Source: Gammaproteobacteria bacterium
Lineage (GTDB): Bacteria > Pseudomonadota > Gammaproteobacteria > Steroidobacterales > GCA-2729495
Direction: 5' to 3'
Length of the DNA stretch: 64,000 bases
NCBI GenBank assembly: GCA_030066665.1
Contig: JASJBD010000056.1
Span: forward strand, 1-64,000
Part shown: in pieces, positions 23,985-31,822 of the stretch
Layout: each line of letters opens with the position of its first letter
Position numbering within the stretch: position 1 is the stretch's first letter
The notes under the pieces: generated by a model
The model's input: the letters and a program-made list of their open reading frames with translations, nothing else
What the model was told of the DNA's origin: nothing
The model's database searches: none
Program-made: the position numbers and the translations under genes

Positions 23985-24682
23985 TCAGTCATGCCCTTGC
24001 TGTCCTCTATCGGACGATAATGACGCGCCAGGGTTCCCGGGGAAATGCCCGCGAGGTAGCCCAGTGCCAGGATCCGGTTGGCCAGGCTGCGGCGCAGCCA
24101 GCCGTCCCGCTCCCAACGCCGCGGCGAGACCCCGATAGCTTGCGCGGCGCGATGGAACCGGCCCTGTCGTCGCAGGGCGCGGATCAGCGGGACCTCCTCG
24201 AACAGCGGTTGGTCCGGGAATCCGCCGGCCTGACGGTACGCGTCCGCGCGCGCGAATAATCCCTGGTCACCGTACGGCACTCCGATCCGGGTGCGCCAGT
24301 TGATCAGGGTCTGCAGCACCGATTTGTGCCAGCGTGGCGAACCGGTGAAGCGAAACCGGAAATATCCGCCCACAGCGCCGGCTCGGGCTGCCTGTCGAAT
24401 CGCCCGGGCTCCATCCCCCGGTGGTTCGGCATCGGCATGCAGAAACCACAGCAGCTCGCCGCTGGCCGCGTCGGCGCCGCGCGCCAGTTGCCGACCGCGG
24501 CCAGCATCGGACGCGACATAGATCGCGCCGTGCTGCTCGGCCTGTTCACGACAATCCGGACTGCGCGCGCCGTCGACGACAATGATTTCCTCCGCGCTAT
24601 CGAGTGCGCGACCGAGTCGCTCCAGCAGATTGCCCAAGGCCGGCTCTTCGCCGAGCACCGGGATGACAATACTGAGCTTCAC
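23978..24682 (-). CDS. TIGR04283-type arsenosugar glycosyltransferase
   Basis: 234 residues from GTG 24682, chosen because the stop of the upstream gene forms a GTGA overlap and GAGG is 8 bases away; the open frame extends to 24871 but reads as shadow. It is a GT2-fold protein: L-S-I-V-I-P-V-L-G-E-E, I-I-V-V-D-G-A-R-S-P-D, W-F-L-H-A-D-A-E-P-P (DxD-like metal site) and G-D-Q-G-L-F-A. This matches the small GT2 enzymes linked to arsenosugar synthesis. It probably processes a sugar-nucleotide or adenosyl intermediate. Confidence 0.88.
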   Translation of the reverse strand: MKLSIVIPVLGEEPALGNLLERLGRALDSAEEIIVVDGARSPDCREQAEQHGAIYVASDAGRGRQLARGADAASGELLWFLHADAEPPGDGARAIRQAARAGAVGGYFRFRFTGSPRWHKSVLQTLINWRTRIGVPYGDQGLFARADAYRQAGGFPDQPLFEEVPLIRALRRQGRFHRAAQAIGVSPRRWERDGWLRRSLANRILALGYLAGISPGTLARHYRPIEDSKGMTEC

Positions 24683-25353
24683 TGCAGCCACCTCGTGACA
24701 CGATTCAGCAATGCCTGGCGGGACGGCCGGGAGTCGTTCGCGAGTTCGTGGCGCAGACGGTGCAGGTCGACCAGTCGATCGACATCGAAGCGGGTGGGCA
24801 ACTGGAAAACTCGCAGACTCGAGCGCTCGCAAGCGGCCCGCAGGGCATCCCCGAGCGCGGCTGTTTCCCACGGCAAGGCCTGGAGTTCCGGCCAGGGCGT
24901 CGAGGCCCCCATCAGAGTGACCCCGCCATCTGCAGCCGGGCCCAGCACCACGTCGCCGGCTTCCAGCTGCGTGATCGCGAGGTCATAGTCATCTGCAGTC
25001 AGCGATGGGGCGTCACTCCCGATGAACACCAGTCTGTGATGACCCTGTTGCCGCAGCTCACGATCTACAGTCGCGATGCGCTGGCCGAGCGTGCCGGGAG
25101 GCTGCGGGCAGACAGCGCACGTGCGCGGCAGCAAATGACCGGCCCAGTCCGAATCAGCCGCGTCAGCCGGAGCGATGACAACCGCGCCGGGCCAAACCGC
25201 TGCATCCGCGAGCGCGGCTTCGAGCAGGCCGTCCGCGATGTCGGCGGCGGCCTCGTCACCGATTTCAGCAGCGAGACGGCGTTTGCCGTGACCGACTCGG
25301 GGACGGCGGCAAAACAGCGCGAGCGTCGGTGATAGGCTAGGTTCCGGGCGCAT
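24679..25353 (-). CDS. TIGR04282-type arsenosugar glycosyltransferase
   Basis: 224 residues. It resembles a nucleotidyl/glycosyl-transferase A-fold (DUF2064-type): A-L-F-C-R-R-P-R-V-G-H-G-K-R-R-L-A near the start, L-V-F-I-G-S-D-A-P-S-L in the middle and V-L-G-P-A-A-D-G-G-V. In arsenosugar gene sets this family is paired with the TIGR04283 enzyme, exactly as here (4-base overlap). First gene of the minus-strand trio and divergent from the ArsM gene. Confidence 0.87.
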   Translation of the reverse strand: MRPEPSLSPTLALFCRRPRVGHGKRRLAAEIGDEAAADIADGLLEAALADAAVWPGAVVIAPADAADSDWAGHLLPRTCAVCPQPPGTLGQRIATVDRELRQQGHHRLVFIGSDAPSLTADDYDLAITQLEAGDVVLGPAADGGVTLMGASTPWPELQALPWETAALGDALRAACERSSLRVFQLPTRFDVDRLVDLHRLRHELANDSRPSRQALLNRVTRWLQ

Positions 25354-25434
25354 GGAGCGGAAGCATACCGTGCTTCATGGAACCTTTTTCCCGCGTGTTG
25401 GACCAACACCAGAGCCGACCCCGGAGGAGAATCG
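25354..25434. promoter_or_regulatory. Divergent arsenosugar promoter region with two inverted repeats
   Basis: The 81 bases between the divergent glycosyltransferase and ArsM genes hold GAAGCA-TACCG-TGCTTC (25360-25376) and GTGTTGG-A-CCAACAC (25395-25409), both perfect. The second has the size and symmetry of a repressor operator and could coordinate both directions. A GGAGGAG ribosome site precedes the ArsM ATG. No arsR-like gene is nearby. Confidence 0.5.
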
Positions 25435-26478
25435 ATGCGCGCTGAAGTGCAACGCTATTACGGTGAAACGCTGCAATCGACAACCGATCTGCGCACTACA
25501 GCCTGTTCGACGCCGGATGCGCCGCCCGCTTACCTGAAAGCGGCGCTTGGGAATGTACATGAGGAGGTCCTGGACCGTTATTACGGTTGTGGACTGGTTT
25601 TGCCGGAAGCGCTGGACGGTGCCCATATACTTGACTTGGGCTGCGGCGCCGGCCGTGATTGCTATGTGCTGGCGCAACTCGTCGGCGAGCAGGGGCGGGT
25701 GACCGGTGTCGACATGACGCCGGAGCAACTTGCTGTCGCACGTCGTCACCAGGATTTCCATACGCGCCGGTTCGGCTACCGGCAATCGAACGTCGATTTC
25801 GTCGAAGGTGACATCGAGAGGCTGGCAGACCTTGGCTTGCCGAATGAGAGTGTCGACCTGATTGTCTCCAACTGCGTGATCAATCTGGCGTCTGACAAGC
25901 GCGCTGTGCTCGAGCAGGCCTGGCGCTTGCTACGCCCCGGTGGTGAGCTGTACTTCGCCGATATCTATGCCGATCGCCGGATTCCGCCCGAACTGCGATC
26001 GGATCCGGTGTTATACGGAGAGTGTCTGTCGGGTGCTCTCTACTGGAACGACTTTCTGCGGCTGGCGCGACTGTCCGGTTTCCTGGATCCGCGACTGGTT
26101 GACTCGAGAATGGTCGCCGTGACGGACTCCCAGCTAGTCGCCCGGCTCGGTGACATCCGTTTCGTATCCGCGACCTATCGGCTGTTCAAGTTGCCTGGGT
26201 TGGAGGCCGCCTGCGAAGACTACGGCCAGGCAGTCTGCTATCGCGGCACCGTCCCACATTTCTCCGCGGCTCTGAGCCTCGATCGCGGACACCGTTTCGA
26301 AACGGGTCGGGAAACGCCGGTTTGCGGCAACAGCTACCGGATGGTGGCCGAGAGTCGGTTTGCCGAACACTTCGACTTTCCGGCCCGCGCCCGCGCACAT
26401 CGCGGCCTGTTTGCCGGTTGCGGAACCGCCGACCCCTACGTTGGCGCCGGCGCGGCAGTGGCGGGAGATTGCTGCTAA
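25435..26478 (+). CDS. arsM: Arsenite S-adenosylmethionine methyltransferase, ArsM-like
   Basis: 347 residues. SAM-binding motif I is D-L-G-C-G-A-G-R-D at 67-75, then G-V-D-M-T-P. Two arsenic-type cysteines occur in S-N-C-V-I-N (Cys147) and G-E-C-L-S-G-A-L (Cys197). Their 50-residue spacing equals that of Cys174 and Cys224 in algal ArsM. The N-terminus has Cys24 and Cys52 as candidates for the third ligand. The protein ends in G-D-C-C. It should methylate As(III), supplying dimethylarsenic to the divergent radical SAM/glycosyltransferase trio. GGAGGAG precedes the start. Confidence 0.9.
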   Translation: MRAEVQRYYGETLQSTTDLRTTACSTPDAPPAYLKAALGNVHEEVLDRYYGCGLVLPEALDGAHILDLGCGAGRDCYVLAQLVGEQGRVTGVDMTPEQLAVARRHQDFHTRRFGYRQSNVDFVEGDIERLADLGLPNESVDLIVSNCVINLASDKRAVLEQAWRLLRPGGELYFADIYADRRIPPELRSDPVLYGECLSGALYWNDFLRLARLSGFLDPRLVDSRMVAVTDSQLVARLGDIRFVSATYRLFKLPGLEAACEDYGQAVCYRGTVPHFSAALSLDRGHRFETGRETPVCGNSYRMVAESRFAEHFDFPARARAHRGLFAGCGTADPYVGAGAAVAGDCC

Positions 26479-26862
26479 GCAACACGGCGCGCGAACCGGC
26501 GCGCCACAGGGCCCGGCGCGCTTCACGAGCAGTTGATGGTACTTCCAGTAACTAGTTGATTGAAGTGAATAATCACTCTTTGCTGTAGGCCAGCATCCGG
26601 GCGTCATTCAGATTCTCCTAGCGCCCACGGATCAGTCAGTTATACTGCCCACCACCCGCTGCCAGCGGGTCCAGAACCGGCCAACAGAGCATTACTAAGT
26701 GTCGGTTTTCCCGGGCAGCGCCGCTGTCCGCAAACTGCCGGACGTTCTCGCAACGGTCGGCTAAGACAATCAGTTTGTGCCAGGCGCCTTGCCAGTCGTG
26801 CTGCCGTCGCCCGTGTCGGGGATAACCCTTCGGTAGAACAACGGCGGGGCGCCTGGCCAACC
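26479..26862. other. 384-base intergenic region without an assignable gene
   Basis: Two GC-rich hairpins are visible: GGCGCGC-GAACCG-GCGCGCC (26486-26505) just after the ArsM stop, possibly a terminator though without a U-run, and ACCCGC-TGCCA-GCGGGT (26654-26670). A 78-codon minus-strand frame (26636-26872) overlaps the next gene end but has no recognisable sequence features, so it is not called. Nothing else is evident. Confidence 0.4.
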
Positions 26863-27096
26863 TCAACGGCACTCTCTGAAGCGCTGCAGCTCGAGCTCAC
26901 GGAGCTGGTCCTTCCAGCGGCGGCCCTGACTGGCGGTATACCCGCCGCGGCGTTTCGACTCGAGCTTCCTGATTCGTTCGTCCAGGCGTTCGCAGGCGGC
27001 CTCCTGCTTTTCTTTGTCACTGTCGTGCGCCATAGCACCGGGCAGCCAGAACAGGCTTAGCGCGCATAGCAATGACAGCAGGTTCTGATTAGACAT
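26863..27096 (-). CDS. Small exported charged helical protein
   Basis: 77 residues from ATG 27096; the frame is open to 27357 but upstream residues read as shadow of the ferredoxin gene. A Sec signal (about 4-22, ending A-M-A) precedes a highly charged helix (D-K-E-K-Q-E-A-A-C-E-R-L-D-E-R-I-R-K-L) with two cysteines, the second at the penultimate position. No family recognised. Lies downstream of and in line with the 2Fe-2S protein. Confidence 0.6.
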   Translation of the reverse strand: MSNQNLLSLLCALSLFWLPGAMAHDSDKEKQEAACERLDERIRKLESKRRGGYTASQGRRWKDQLRELELQRFRECR

Positions 27097-27197
27097 AATC
27101 CCGAGCTTCGCCAGCTGTGTGCCTCGCGACCAGTGTCCAAAATACCTGGAACGGCGCGTAATCGCGGCGCATCGGCGTATCGCTACGGTGGCAGGGT

Positions 27198-27581
27198 TTA
27201 TGCGCCGGCGGGTAACGGCTGGGTCGCAATTACGTATTCGGCCACCGGCATGCCCCCGATCAGGTGCTCCTGGATGATGCGCTCGAGCACCTCCGGTGTG
27301 CAGTTGCGGTACCAGGTGCCATCGGGGTAGACCACTGCAATGGGGCCGGCTGTGCACACCTGCAGGCAGTTGACCTTGCTGCGGAAGACGCCTCCGGCGC
27401 CGGTGAGTCGCAACTGGATCAGACGTTTTTTCAGATAGTTCCAGGATTCGAGACCGGCCGCCTTGTCACAGCACTTTGGTGTGCTCTGATCACAGCAGAG
27501 CAGCACGTGGCGCCGCATGTTCGTCACACCGATCCTGTCCAGTTGTTCTTGCAGCGTCAGGCGCGGGTCATAGTTGCCCAT
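27198..27581 (-). CDS. Thioredoxin-like [2Fe-2S] ferredoxin
   Basis: 127 residues; GGGGAG is correctly spaced before the ATG at 27581. It begins (about residue 20) [16 protein letters not shown] and later has [11 protein letters not shown] followed by V-V-Y-P-D-G-T-W-Y. The first Cys pair and the C-x3-C fit the thioredoxin-like 2Fe-2S ferredoxins (NuoE C-terminal/CbiW type). A cytoplasmic electron carrier. The partner is unknown; the RCC-reductase-like gene is divergent from it, and such bilin reductases use ferredoxin. Confidence 0.85.
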   Translation of the reverse strand: MGNYDPRLTLQEQLDRIGVTNMRRHVLLCCDQSTPKCCDKAAGLESWNYLKKRLIQLRLTGAGGVFRSKVNCLQVCTAGPIAVVYPDGTWYRNCTPEVLERIIQEHLIGGMPVAEYVIATQPLPAGA

Positions 27582-27786
27582 GGCGCTCCCCGGTCCAATC
27601 GGTCGCTAGCTTAAACCGATGACGCGACCTGTTACAGCGAGGTCATGTCCGCGAATAAAGCTCCTGAATCACTGGGATTGGCAGTTGTCCGCCAGCCGGC
27701 TTCGGTTTTCCGAGGTGTTGCTGTCGGCCGGCCGGCCGTTACACTGCGCGTCCCTTTCAGGGTCACAGTGATTGCAGGAGCAAGCA

Positions 27787-28599
27787 ATGAGCGCGGGTAC
27801 CGAAACCAAGACAATTATGGAGTTTCTGACCGAGAATCCAGACGTGGATGTCTCGAACGCCTGGGAACGCTGCTGGAATACTCACTCCGGCATCGTCGAC
27901 CGGATTCGTGCGCGCTTCGATGTCAGCAAACATCATTCCTGCGAGGGCGAGGACTATTTCCAGTCACCCGATGGTCAGCTGGAGGGCTCATTCAATGCGT
28001 ATACGGGGGAAGGAGTCGACTGGCTGGTGCATTCGTGGATTGGCAACCGTAAGGCCAGCATCCTCGATATGAACGCCACCTGTTTCCTGGGCCAGCAGAC
28101 ACGTGTTCCGCACCTGTGCGTGATCTTCGGCACGATCCCGAAGCTGTATTTCTATGCGGAGTACACGCCGCGCGCCGATCTGCGTACGAATTACGAGTAC
28201 CTGCAGAAGTACTACGAACCCGCCAATGAAGACTTCCTGAAATTTCGCGCCGATCCCAACTGGACCCGCTTCGTCAGTCACGGCACCTATCTGCGCGCGC
28301 TGATGTCACCCGTGGCCGTGAGCTCGACCGCAGAATTGACCGACGACAATATTGATACGTGCGAGAAGTTCCTGGTTGGCTTCGTCGACCGGTGGTTCCG
28401 CTGGCTGGATGACGCCGAAGAAGTGCCGGAAGAAGAGCGTGCAGCTCAGCAGGACTATGATTTCATGGTGCGCGAGCTCGGCTATCGCACCGACCCGATG
28501 AACGTCCTGCCGCAAAAGGTCTTCGGGCAGGAGGAATTCGAGCGTCGGCTTAACCTGCGTATCGGGACCGAGCAAATGGCCGAAGCCCGGCGCGCATAA
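27787..28599 (+). CDS. Protein resembling red chlorophyll catabolite reductase / bilin-reductase fold
   Basis: 270 residues from ATG 27787, with AGGAG about 7 bases upstream. The middle contains D-W-L-V-H-S-W-I-G-N-R, A-E-Y-T-P-R-A-D-L-R-T-N-Y-E-Y-L-Q-K-Y-Y-E and F-V-S-H-G-T-Y-L-R-A-L-M-S-P-V-A. These resemble the plant RCC reductase segments for W-I-H, P-R-K-D-L...Y-L-x-x-F-Y-E and Y-V-S-P-S-L-F-V-R-S-x-x-S-P. I therefore propose a ferredoxin-dependent bilin reductase-like protein. The match is by eye from memory of the family, and the substrate in a non-photosynthetic bacterium would be unclear. Divergent from the 2Fe-2S ferredoxin gene. Confidence 0.6.
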   Translation: MSAGTETKTIMEFLTENPDVDVSNAWERCWNTHSGIVDRIRARFDVSKHHSCEGEDYFQSPDGQLEGSFNAYTGEGVDWLVHSWIGNRKASILDMNATCFLGQQTRVPHLCVIFGTIPKLYFYAEYTPRADLRTNYEYLQKYYEPANEDFLKFRADPNWTRFVSHGTYLRALMSPVAVSSTAELTDDNIDTCEKFLVGFVDRWFRWLDDAEEVPEEERAAQQDYDFMVRELGYRTDPMNVLPQKVFGQEEFERRLNLRIGTEQMAEARRA

Positions 28600-28605
28600 A
28601 AAAAA

Positions 28606-28629
28606 GGGTCAGAGCCGCCACTCTGACCC
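28606..28629 (-). terminator. Bidirectional-type hairpin with U-run on the minus strand
   Basis: A perfect 9-bp stem, GGGTCAGAG/CTCTGACCC, with loop CCGCCA lies right after the RCC-reductase-like stop. On its left is a run of A residues (28598-28605), so for minus-strand transcripts it ends in U-run: a good intrinsic terminator for the small protein gene at 28683-28793. It may also stop the plus-strand transcript. Confidence 0.8.
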
Positions 28630-28636
28630 CCTGGTT

Positions 28637-28680
28637 GCCGGCCTGCCGGGTGGCTGCGTCGCCCCCGGCAGCAGGCCGGC
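28637..28680. terminator. Long GC-rich hairpin next to the terminator
   Basis: GCCGGCCTGCCGGG pairs with CCCGGCAGCAGGCCGGC across a short loop, giving an imperfect stem of about 14 bp. It ends 2 bases before the stop of the 36-residue protein gene. It probably stabilises or helps end that short minus-strand mRNA. Confidence 0.55.
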
Positions 28681-28682
28681 GG

Positions 28683-28793
28683 TCACAGACCGAGCATGGC
28701 CGGCAGCGTCGCCAAGGGGATCATTAACGCGATCACGGCCACCAGGATCTCGTCTCTGCGATCAAAACCTTTTGTTTCTCTACGTTTCCACAT
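28683..28793 (-). CDS. 36-residue single-pass membrane protein
   Basis: A short gene. ATG at 28793 has AAGGAG 9 bases upstream, a strong ribosome site. The product has a basic head (M-W-K-R-R-E-T-K-G-F-D-R-R-D-E) and one hydrophobic helix (about 16-35, I-L-V-A-V-I-A-L-M-I-P-L-A). Two hairpins, one with a U-run, follow the stop. Charge placement predicts N-terminus in the cytoplasm. No family recognised; such microproteins often modulate membrane enzymes or sensors. It is divergent from the two-component system at 29010. Confidence 0.65.
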   Translation of the reverse strand: MWKRRETKGFDRRDEILVAVIALMIPLATLPAMLGL

Positions 28794-28872
28794 TGCTCTA
28801 GCTCCTTCTACTGTCACCCATCCGGGATGTTGAAAATATAGGGCTGACCCCGGTCCGATTCCTTTCGCGGGG

Positions 28873-28928
28873 GTAACAGCCTGTAACAATTTGTAACCGC
28901 TTGAATGGCTTTGTATTCAACGGGTTAC
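28873..28928. promoter_or_regulatory. Phased GTAAC repeats (OmpR/CpxR-type operator) upstream of the two-component genes
   Basis: GTAAC occurs at 28873-28877, 28883-28887 and 28893-28897, exactly 10 bases apart (N5 spacers). An inverted copy GTTAC lies at 28924-28928. Tandem half-sites one helical turn apart are typical of OmpR-family regulators; CpxR uses GTAAA-N5-GTAAA. A possible -10 TACAAT (28926-28931) overlaps the inverted copy. It lies between the divergent small membrane protein and the response regulator, so autoregulation of both is plausible. Confidence 0.6.
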
Positions 28929-29009
28929 AATGCGATTCCAGTGATACTCGGAAACCCGCGCCCGCGCCCGGCGCATTGCACCGGAACCGCGGCGGGATTG
29001 ATGTGATCC

Positions 29010-29702
29010 ATGACCAAGATTTTGCTGATCGATGACGATGAAAAGCTCGGCGGATTGTTGAGCAACTATTTCGACCGCTTCGATCTCGAGCTGGTTGCGG
29101 CCACGCATCCGGACGATGGCCTGGCCAAGCTGAAGAGTGAACAGCCGGACCTGGTCATCCTGGACGTGATGCTTCCCGGCCAGGACGGTTTTGAGGTCTG
29201 CCGCACGATTCGGAAGACCAGCGCCGTGCCGATCGTGATGTTGACGGCGCGTGGCGAGGTCACGGATCGGATCGTGGGCCTGGAACTGGGCGCCGATGAC
29301 TATTTGCCGAAGCCGTTCGAACCCCGTGAGCTGGTCGCCCGCATTCAGAACGTGCTTCGGCGGAGCGGATCTCGCAGCGATGTCGACGGCGTGCTGCGCT
29401 ACGCAGGCTTGGAGATCAACCCGGACAAACGCGCTGCGTTTCTCGATGGCGAACCGCTGGATCTCACGACCATGGAGTTTCAGTTGCTGACGTTGCTCGC
29501 GGCCAATCCCGGCAAGGTCTATTCGCGTGACGATATTCTCAACGAGCTGCGCGGCATCGATGCGCAGCTGTTTTCGCGCTCGGTCGATATTCTGGTCAGT
29601 CGACTGCGCAACAAGCTCAAGGATACGGCGAAGCAACCCCGCTTCATCAAGACAGTCTGGGGCGCGGGCTATACCTTCGTCGGTGAGGAGTCATTGGCAT
29701 GA
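29010..29702 (+). CDS. OmpR-family response regulator
   Basis: 230 residues. Receiver domain 1-115: acidic pocket D8-D9-D10, phospho-acceptor Asp52 in L-V-I-L-D-V-M-L-P, Thr79 in M-L-T-A-R and Lys101 in L-P-K-P-F. A winged-helix DNA-binding domain follows (about 130-228), with L-T-T-M-E-F-Q-L-L and the R-S-V-D-I-L-V-S-R-L-R-N-K-L recognition helix. Closest in style to CpxR/RstA. Overlaps the kinase gene by 4 bases. Probably binds the GTAAC repeats upstream. Confidence 0.93.
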   Translation: MTKILLIDDDEKLGGLLSNYFDRFDLELVAATHPDDGLAKLKSEQPDLVILDVMLPGQDGFEVCRTIRKTSAVPIVMLTARGEVTDRIVGLELGADDYLPKPFEPRELVARIQNVLRRSGSRSDVDGVLRYAGLEINPDKRAAFLDGEPLDLTTMEFQLLTLLAANPGKVYSRDDILNELRGIDAQLFSRSVDILVSRLRNKLKDTAKQPRFIKTVWGAGYTFVGEESLA

Positions 29703-31066
29703 TCGATGCGATCACCCGGTCACTGTCAGCACGTCTGCTGGCAATCTTTCTGCTCACGTCGCTGGCCTACGGCGTCGCGTCCCGGTACACGGTGGAGTTC
29801 GTGCTCGACCGCGACTACCTGCGCGAAATCGTTGGCGCGCATATGAGCCGGTATACGAAGTACATGCTCGATGATCTCGGCTATCCGCCGAGTGTGGAGC
29901 GCGCGCAGGCCATTATTCAGGACAATCCTTACGATATTCGCATCGACGGCCCCGGAGTGACCTGGTCCTCGGATCCCGATTTCCCGACCGCCGAGGAAAT
30001 CCCGTTCGAGGACAGTGAGTTTCTGGAACGCATTCGCGCCAGCGCCGATGCTGACAGCACCTGGGTCGACGCGATCAACCGCCTCGGTTTCGCCCGGCAT
30101 GACCGGCATTCCTTCGTGCGCGTCGACGAAGGTGAGTACATCATCCTGTTCTCCGCCCCGAAAATCGCCGTGCGACCGGGAGCCGATCTCACCTGGCCGT
30201 TAATCGGGTTCATTTCCGTGCTCGTGCTGGCCGGTTGCTACTTCGCGGTGCGCTGGACCATCAGGCCGATCCAGTGGATCAAGGCCGGTGCTGACCGGAT
30301 TGGTCAGGGCGAACTCGACTATCGCATCCCGGTTACGCGCAAGGACGAGTTGGGGGAGCTCACGAAAGAAATCAACCAGATGGCCGACGACGTGCAGGAC
30401 ATGCTGGAAGCCAAACGCCAGATGTTGCTGGCAATCAGTCACGAACTCCGGTCGCCGCTGACGCGCACCAAAGTTGCGCTCGAGTTTCTCGACGATTCTG
30501 AATCCCGGCGCAGCATCATGGAAGACATCGCGGAAATGGAACGGCTGATCGACGACTTGCTCGAGAGCGAGCGGCTGAATACGCGCCACAGCCCGTTGCA
30601 GCGGGCCGAGATCGATGTCGGGGCGATGCTGGAGAATCTGCTCGCTGAGGAGTTCGTTGATTTGCCCAACCGGCTCAAACTCGGGGTCGAGAATGGACCG
30701 GTCCATGCCGCCGTCGACGCGACCCGGGTGCGGTTGCTGGTCAGGAACTTGCTGACGAATGCGCTGTGTTACTCACCGGCCGATGGGGATCCAGTGCAGC
30801 TTGTGGTGCGACGTGTCGCTGATTCGACGGAGATTCGCGTCACCGATCACGGGAGCGGCATGTCGCCGGAGCAGGTGGCCCGCGCGACCGAGCCCTTCTA
30901 TCGGGCTGACCCGGCGCGGTGTCGCGATACCGGCGGACTCGGCCTCGGTCTCTACCTGTGCCGGCGCATCGCCGAAGCGCACGGTGGCCATCTCGACATT
31001 GCCAGCCGGCCGGGGCAGGGTACGGTGGTGACCGTCGTTCTGCCAGACAATGCGGAGGTTGGCTGA
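29699..31066 (+). CDS. Membrane sensor histidine kinase, CpxA/RstB-like
   Basis: 455 residues. Membrane segments near 8-28 and 162-182 flank a periplasmic sensor of about 130 residues, followed by a HAMP domain. The H-box S-H-E-L-R-S-P-L-T-R has phospho-His248. The N-box (N-L-L-T-N-A-L-C-Y-S), G1 (D-H-G-S-G-M) and G2 (G-G-L-G-L-G-L) motifs are intact. Cognate partner of the overlapping response regulator. The signal is unknown; envelope stress is a guess from resemblance to CpxA. Confidence 0.92.
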   Translation: MIDAITRSLSARLLAIFLLTSLAYGVASRYTVEFVLDRDYLREIVGAHMSRYTKYMLDDLGYPPSVERAQAIIQDNPYDIRIDGPGVTWSSDPDFPTAEEIPFEDSEFLERIRASADADSTWVDAINRLGFARHDRHSFVRVDEGEYIILFSAPKIAVRPGADLTWPLIGFISVLVLAGCYFAVRWTIRPIQWIKAGADRIGQGELDYRIPVTRKDELGELTKEINQMADDVQDMLEAKRQMLLAISHELRSPLTRTKVALEFLDDSESRRSIMEDIAEMERLIDDLLESERLNTRHSPLQRAEIDVGAMLENLLAEEFVDLPNRLKLGVENGPVHAAVDATRVRLLVRNLLTNALCYSPADGDPVQLVVRRVADSTEIRVTDHGSGMSPEQVARATEPFYRADPARCRDTGGLGLGLYLCRRIAEAHGGHLDIASRPGQGTVVTVVLPDNAEVG

Positions 31067-31072
31067 CACACG

Positions 31073-31783
31073 ATGACCGAGCACGATTCGCCCTTTAGCA
31101 CCCCTTTGCCATTTCTCGAGCACGTAAAGGACGCGGAAAAACACTTCCTGTCCGGGCGGCGGAATCGCGGTGCCGACCTGGAAAGTGCGGTGCGCATGTT
31201 TCTGGAGTTCCTGAAGGGTTTCGAGGAGCTCGACTTCGCCGGGCCCTGTGTCACCGTGTTCGGCTCGGCGCGTTTCGCGGAGGACCACGAGTATTACCAG
31301 CTTGCCCGTGAACTCGGCGGGCGGCTGGCCGGTGATGGCTACGCCGTAATGACCGGCGGCGGGCCCGGCATCATGGAAGCGGCGAATCGCGGTGCGCGCG
31401 AGGCCGGCGGGCTTAGTCTTGGCTGCAACATCCGGCTACCTAAAGAACAGGAGCCGAATGCCTACCTCGACCGCTTCGTTGAATTCGAGCACTTTTTCGT
31501 TCGCAAAGTCATGCTGGTCAAGTACTCCACCGCGTTCGTGGTCATGCCCGGCGGCTTTGGCACGCTGGACGAGGCTTTCGAAGTCGTGACGCTGATCCAG
31601 ACCGGCAAGCTGGAGTCTTTCCCGATCGTCGGCATGGGCGGCGGTTATTGGGAGGAACTGCGCGACTTTGTGCGCAAGGCGCTGATTCCCGCCGGCACAA
31701 TTGACCCCGAAGACGCGTTGTTGATCAGCCGGGCCGACGATGTCGACGAGGCAATAGAGATAATCAGGCGTGCCGCCAGCTAG
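31073..31783 (+). CDS. LOG family protein (TIGR00730-type nucleotide 5'-monophosphate phosphoribohydrolase)
   Basis: 236 residues. A Rossmann-like lysine-decarboxylase-fold protein with V-F-G-S-A-R-F, G-G-G-P-G-I-M-E-A-A-N-R-G-A and the catalytic P-G-G-F-G-T-L-D-E. LOG proteins cleave cytokinin-type or other nucleoside 5'-monophosphates; in bacteria many act on ordinary nucleotides. Starts 6 bases after the kinase gene, so probably cotranscribed with the two-component system. Confidence 0.9.
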   Translation: MTEHDSPFSTPLPFLEHVKDAEKHFLSGRRNRGADLESAVRMFLEFLKGFEELDFAGPCVTVFGSARFAEDHEYYQLARELGGRLAGDGYAVMTGGGPGIMEAANRGAREAGGLSLGCNIRLPKEQEPNAYLDRFVEFEHFFVRKVMLVKYSTAFVVMPGGFGTLDEAFEVVTLIQTGKLESFPIVGMGGGYWEELRDFVRKALIPAGTIDPEDALLISRADDVDEAIEIIRRAAS

Positions 31784-31822
31784 GCGGCAGGCGGCCAAAA
31801 CCCTTCGCTCGGAGCTGCGCGG

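Noticed and set aside
26636-26872. 78-codon minus-strand frame with GTG start in the gap after ArsM
   Set aside because: No ribosome site, signal, domain or recognisable composition; GTG start overlaps the end of the neighbouring gene. Left as uncalled intergenic sequence.
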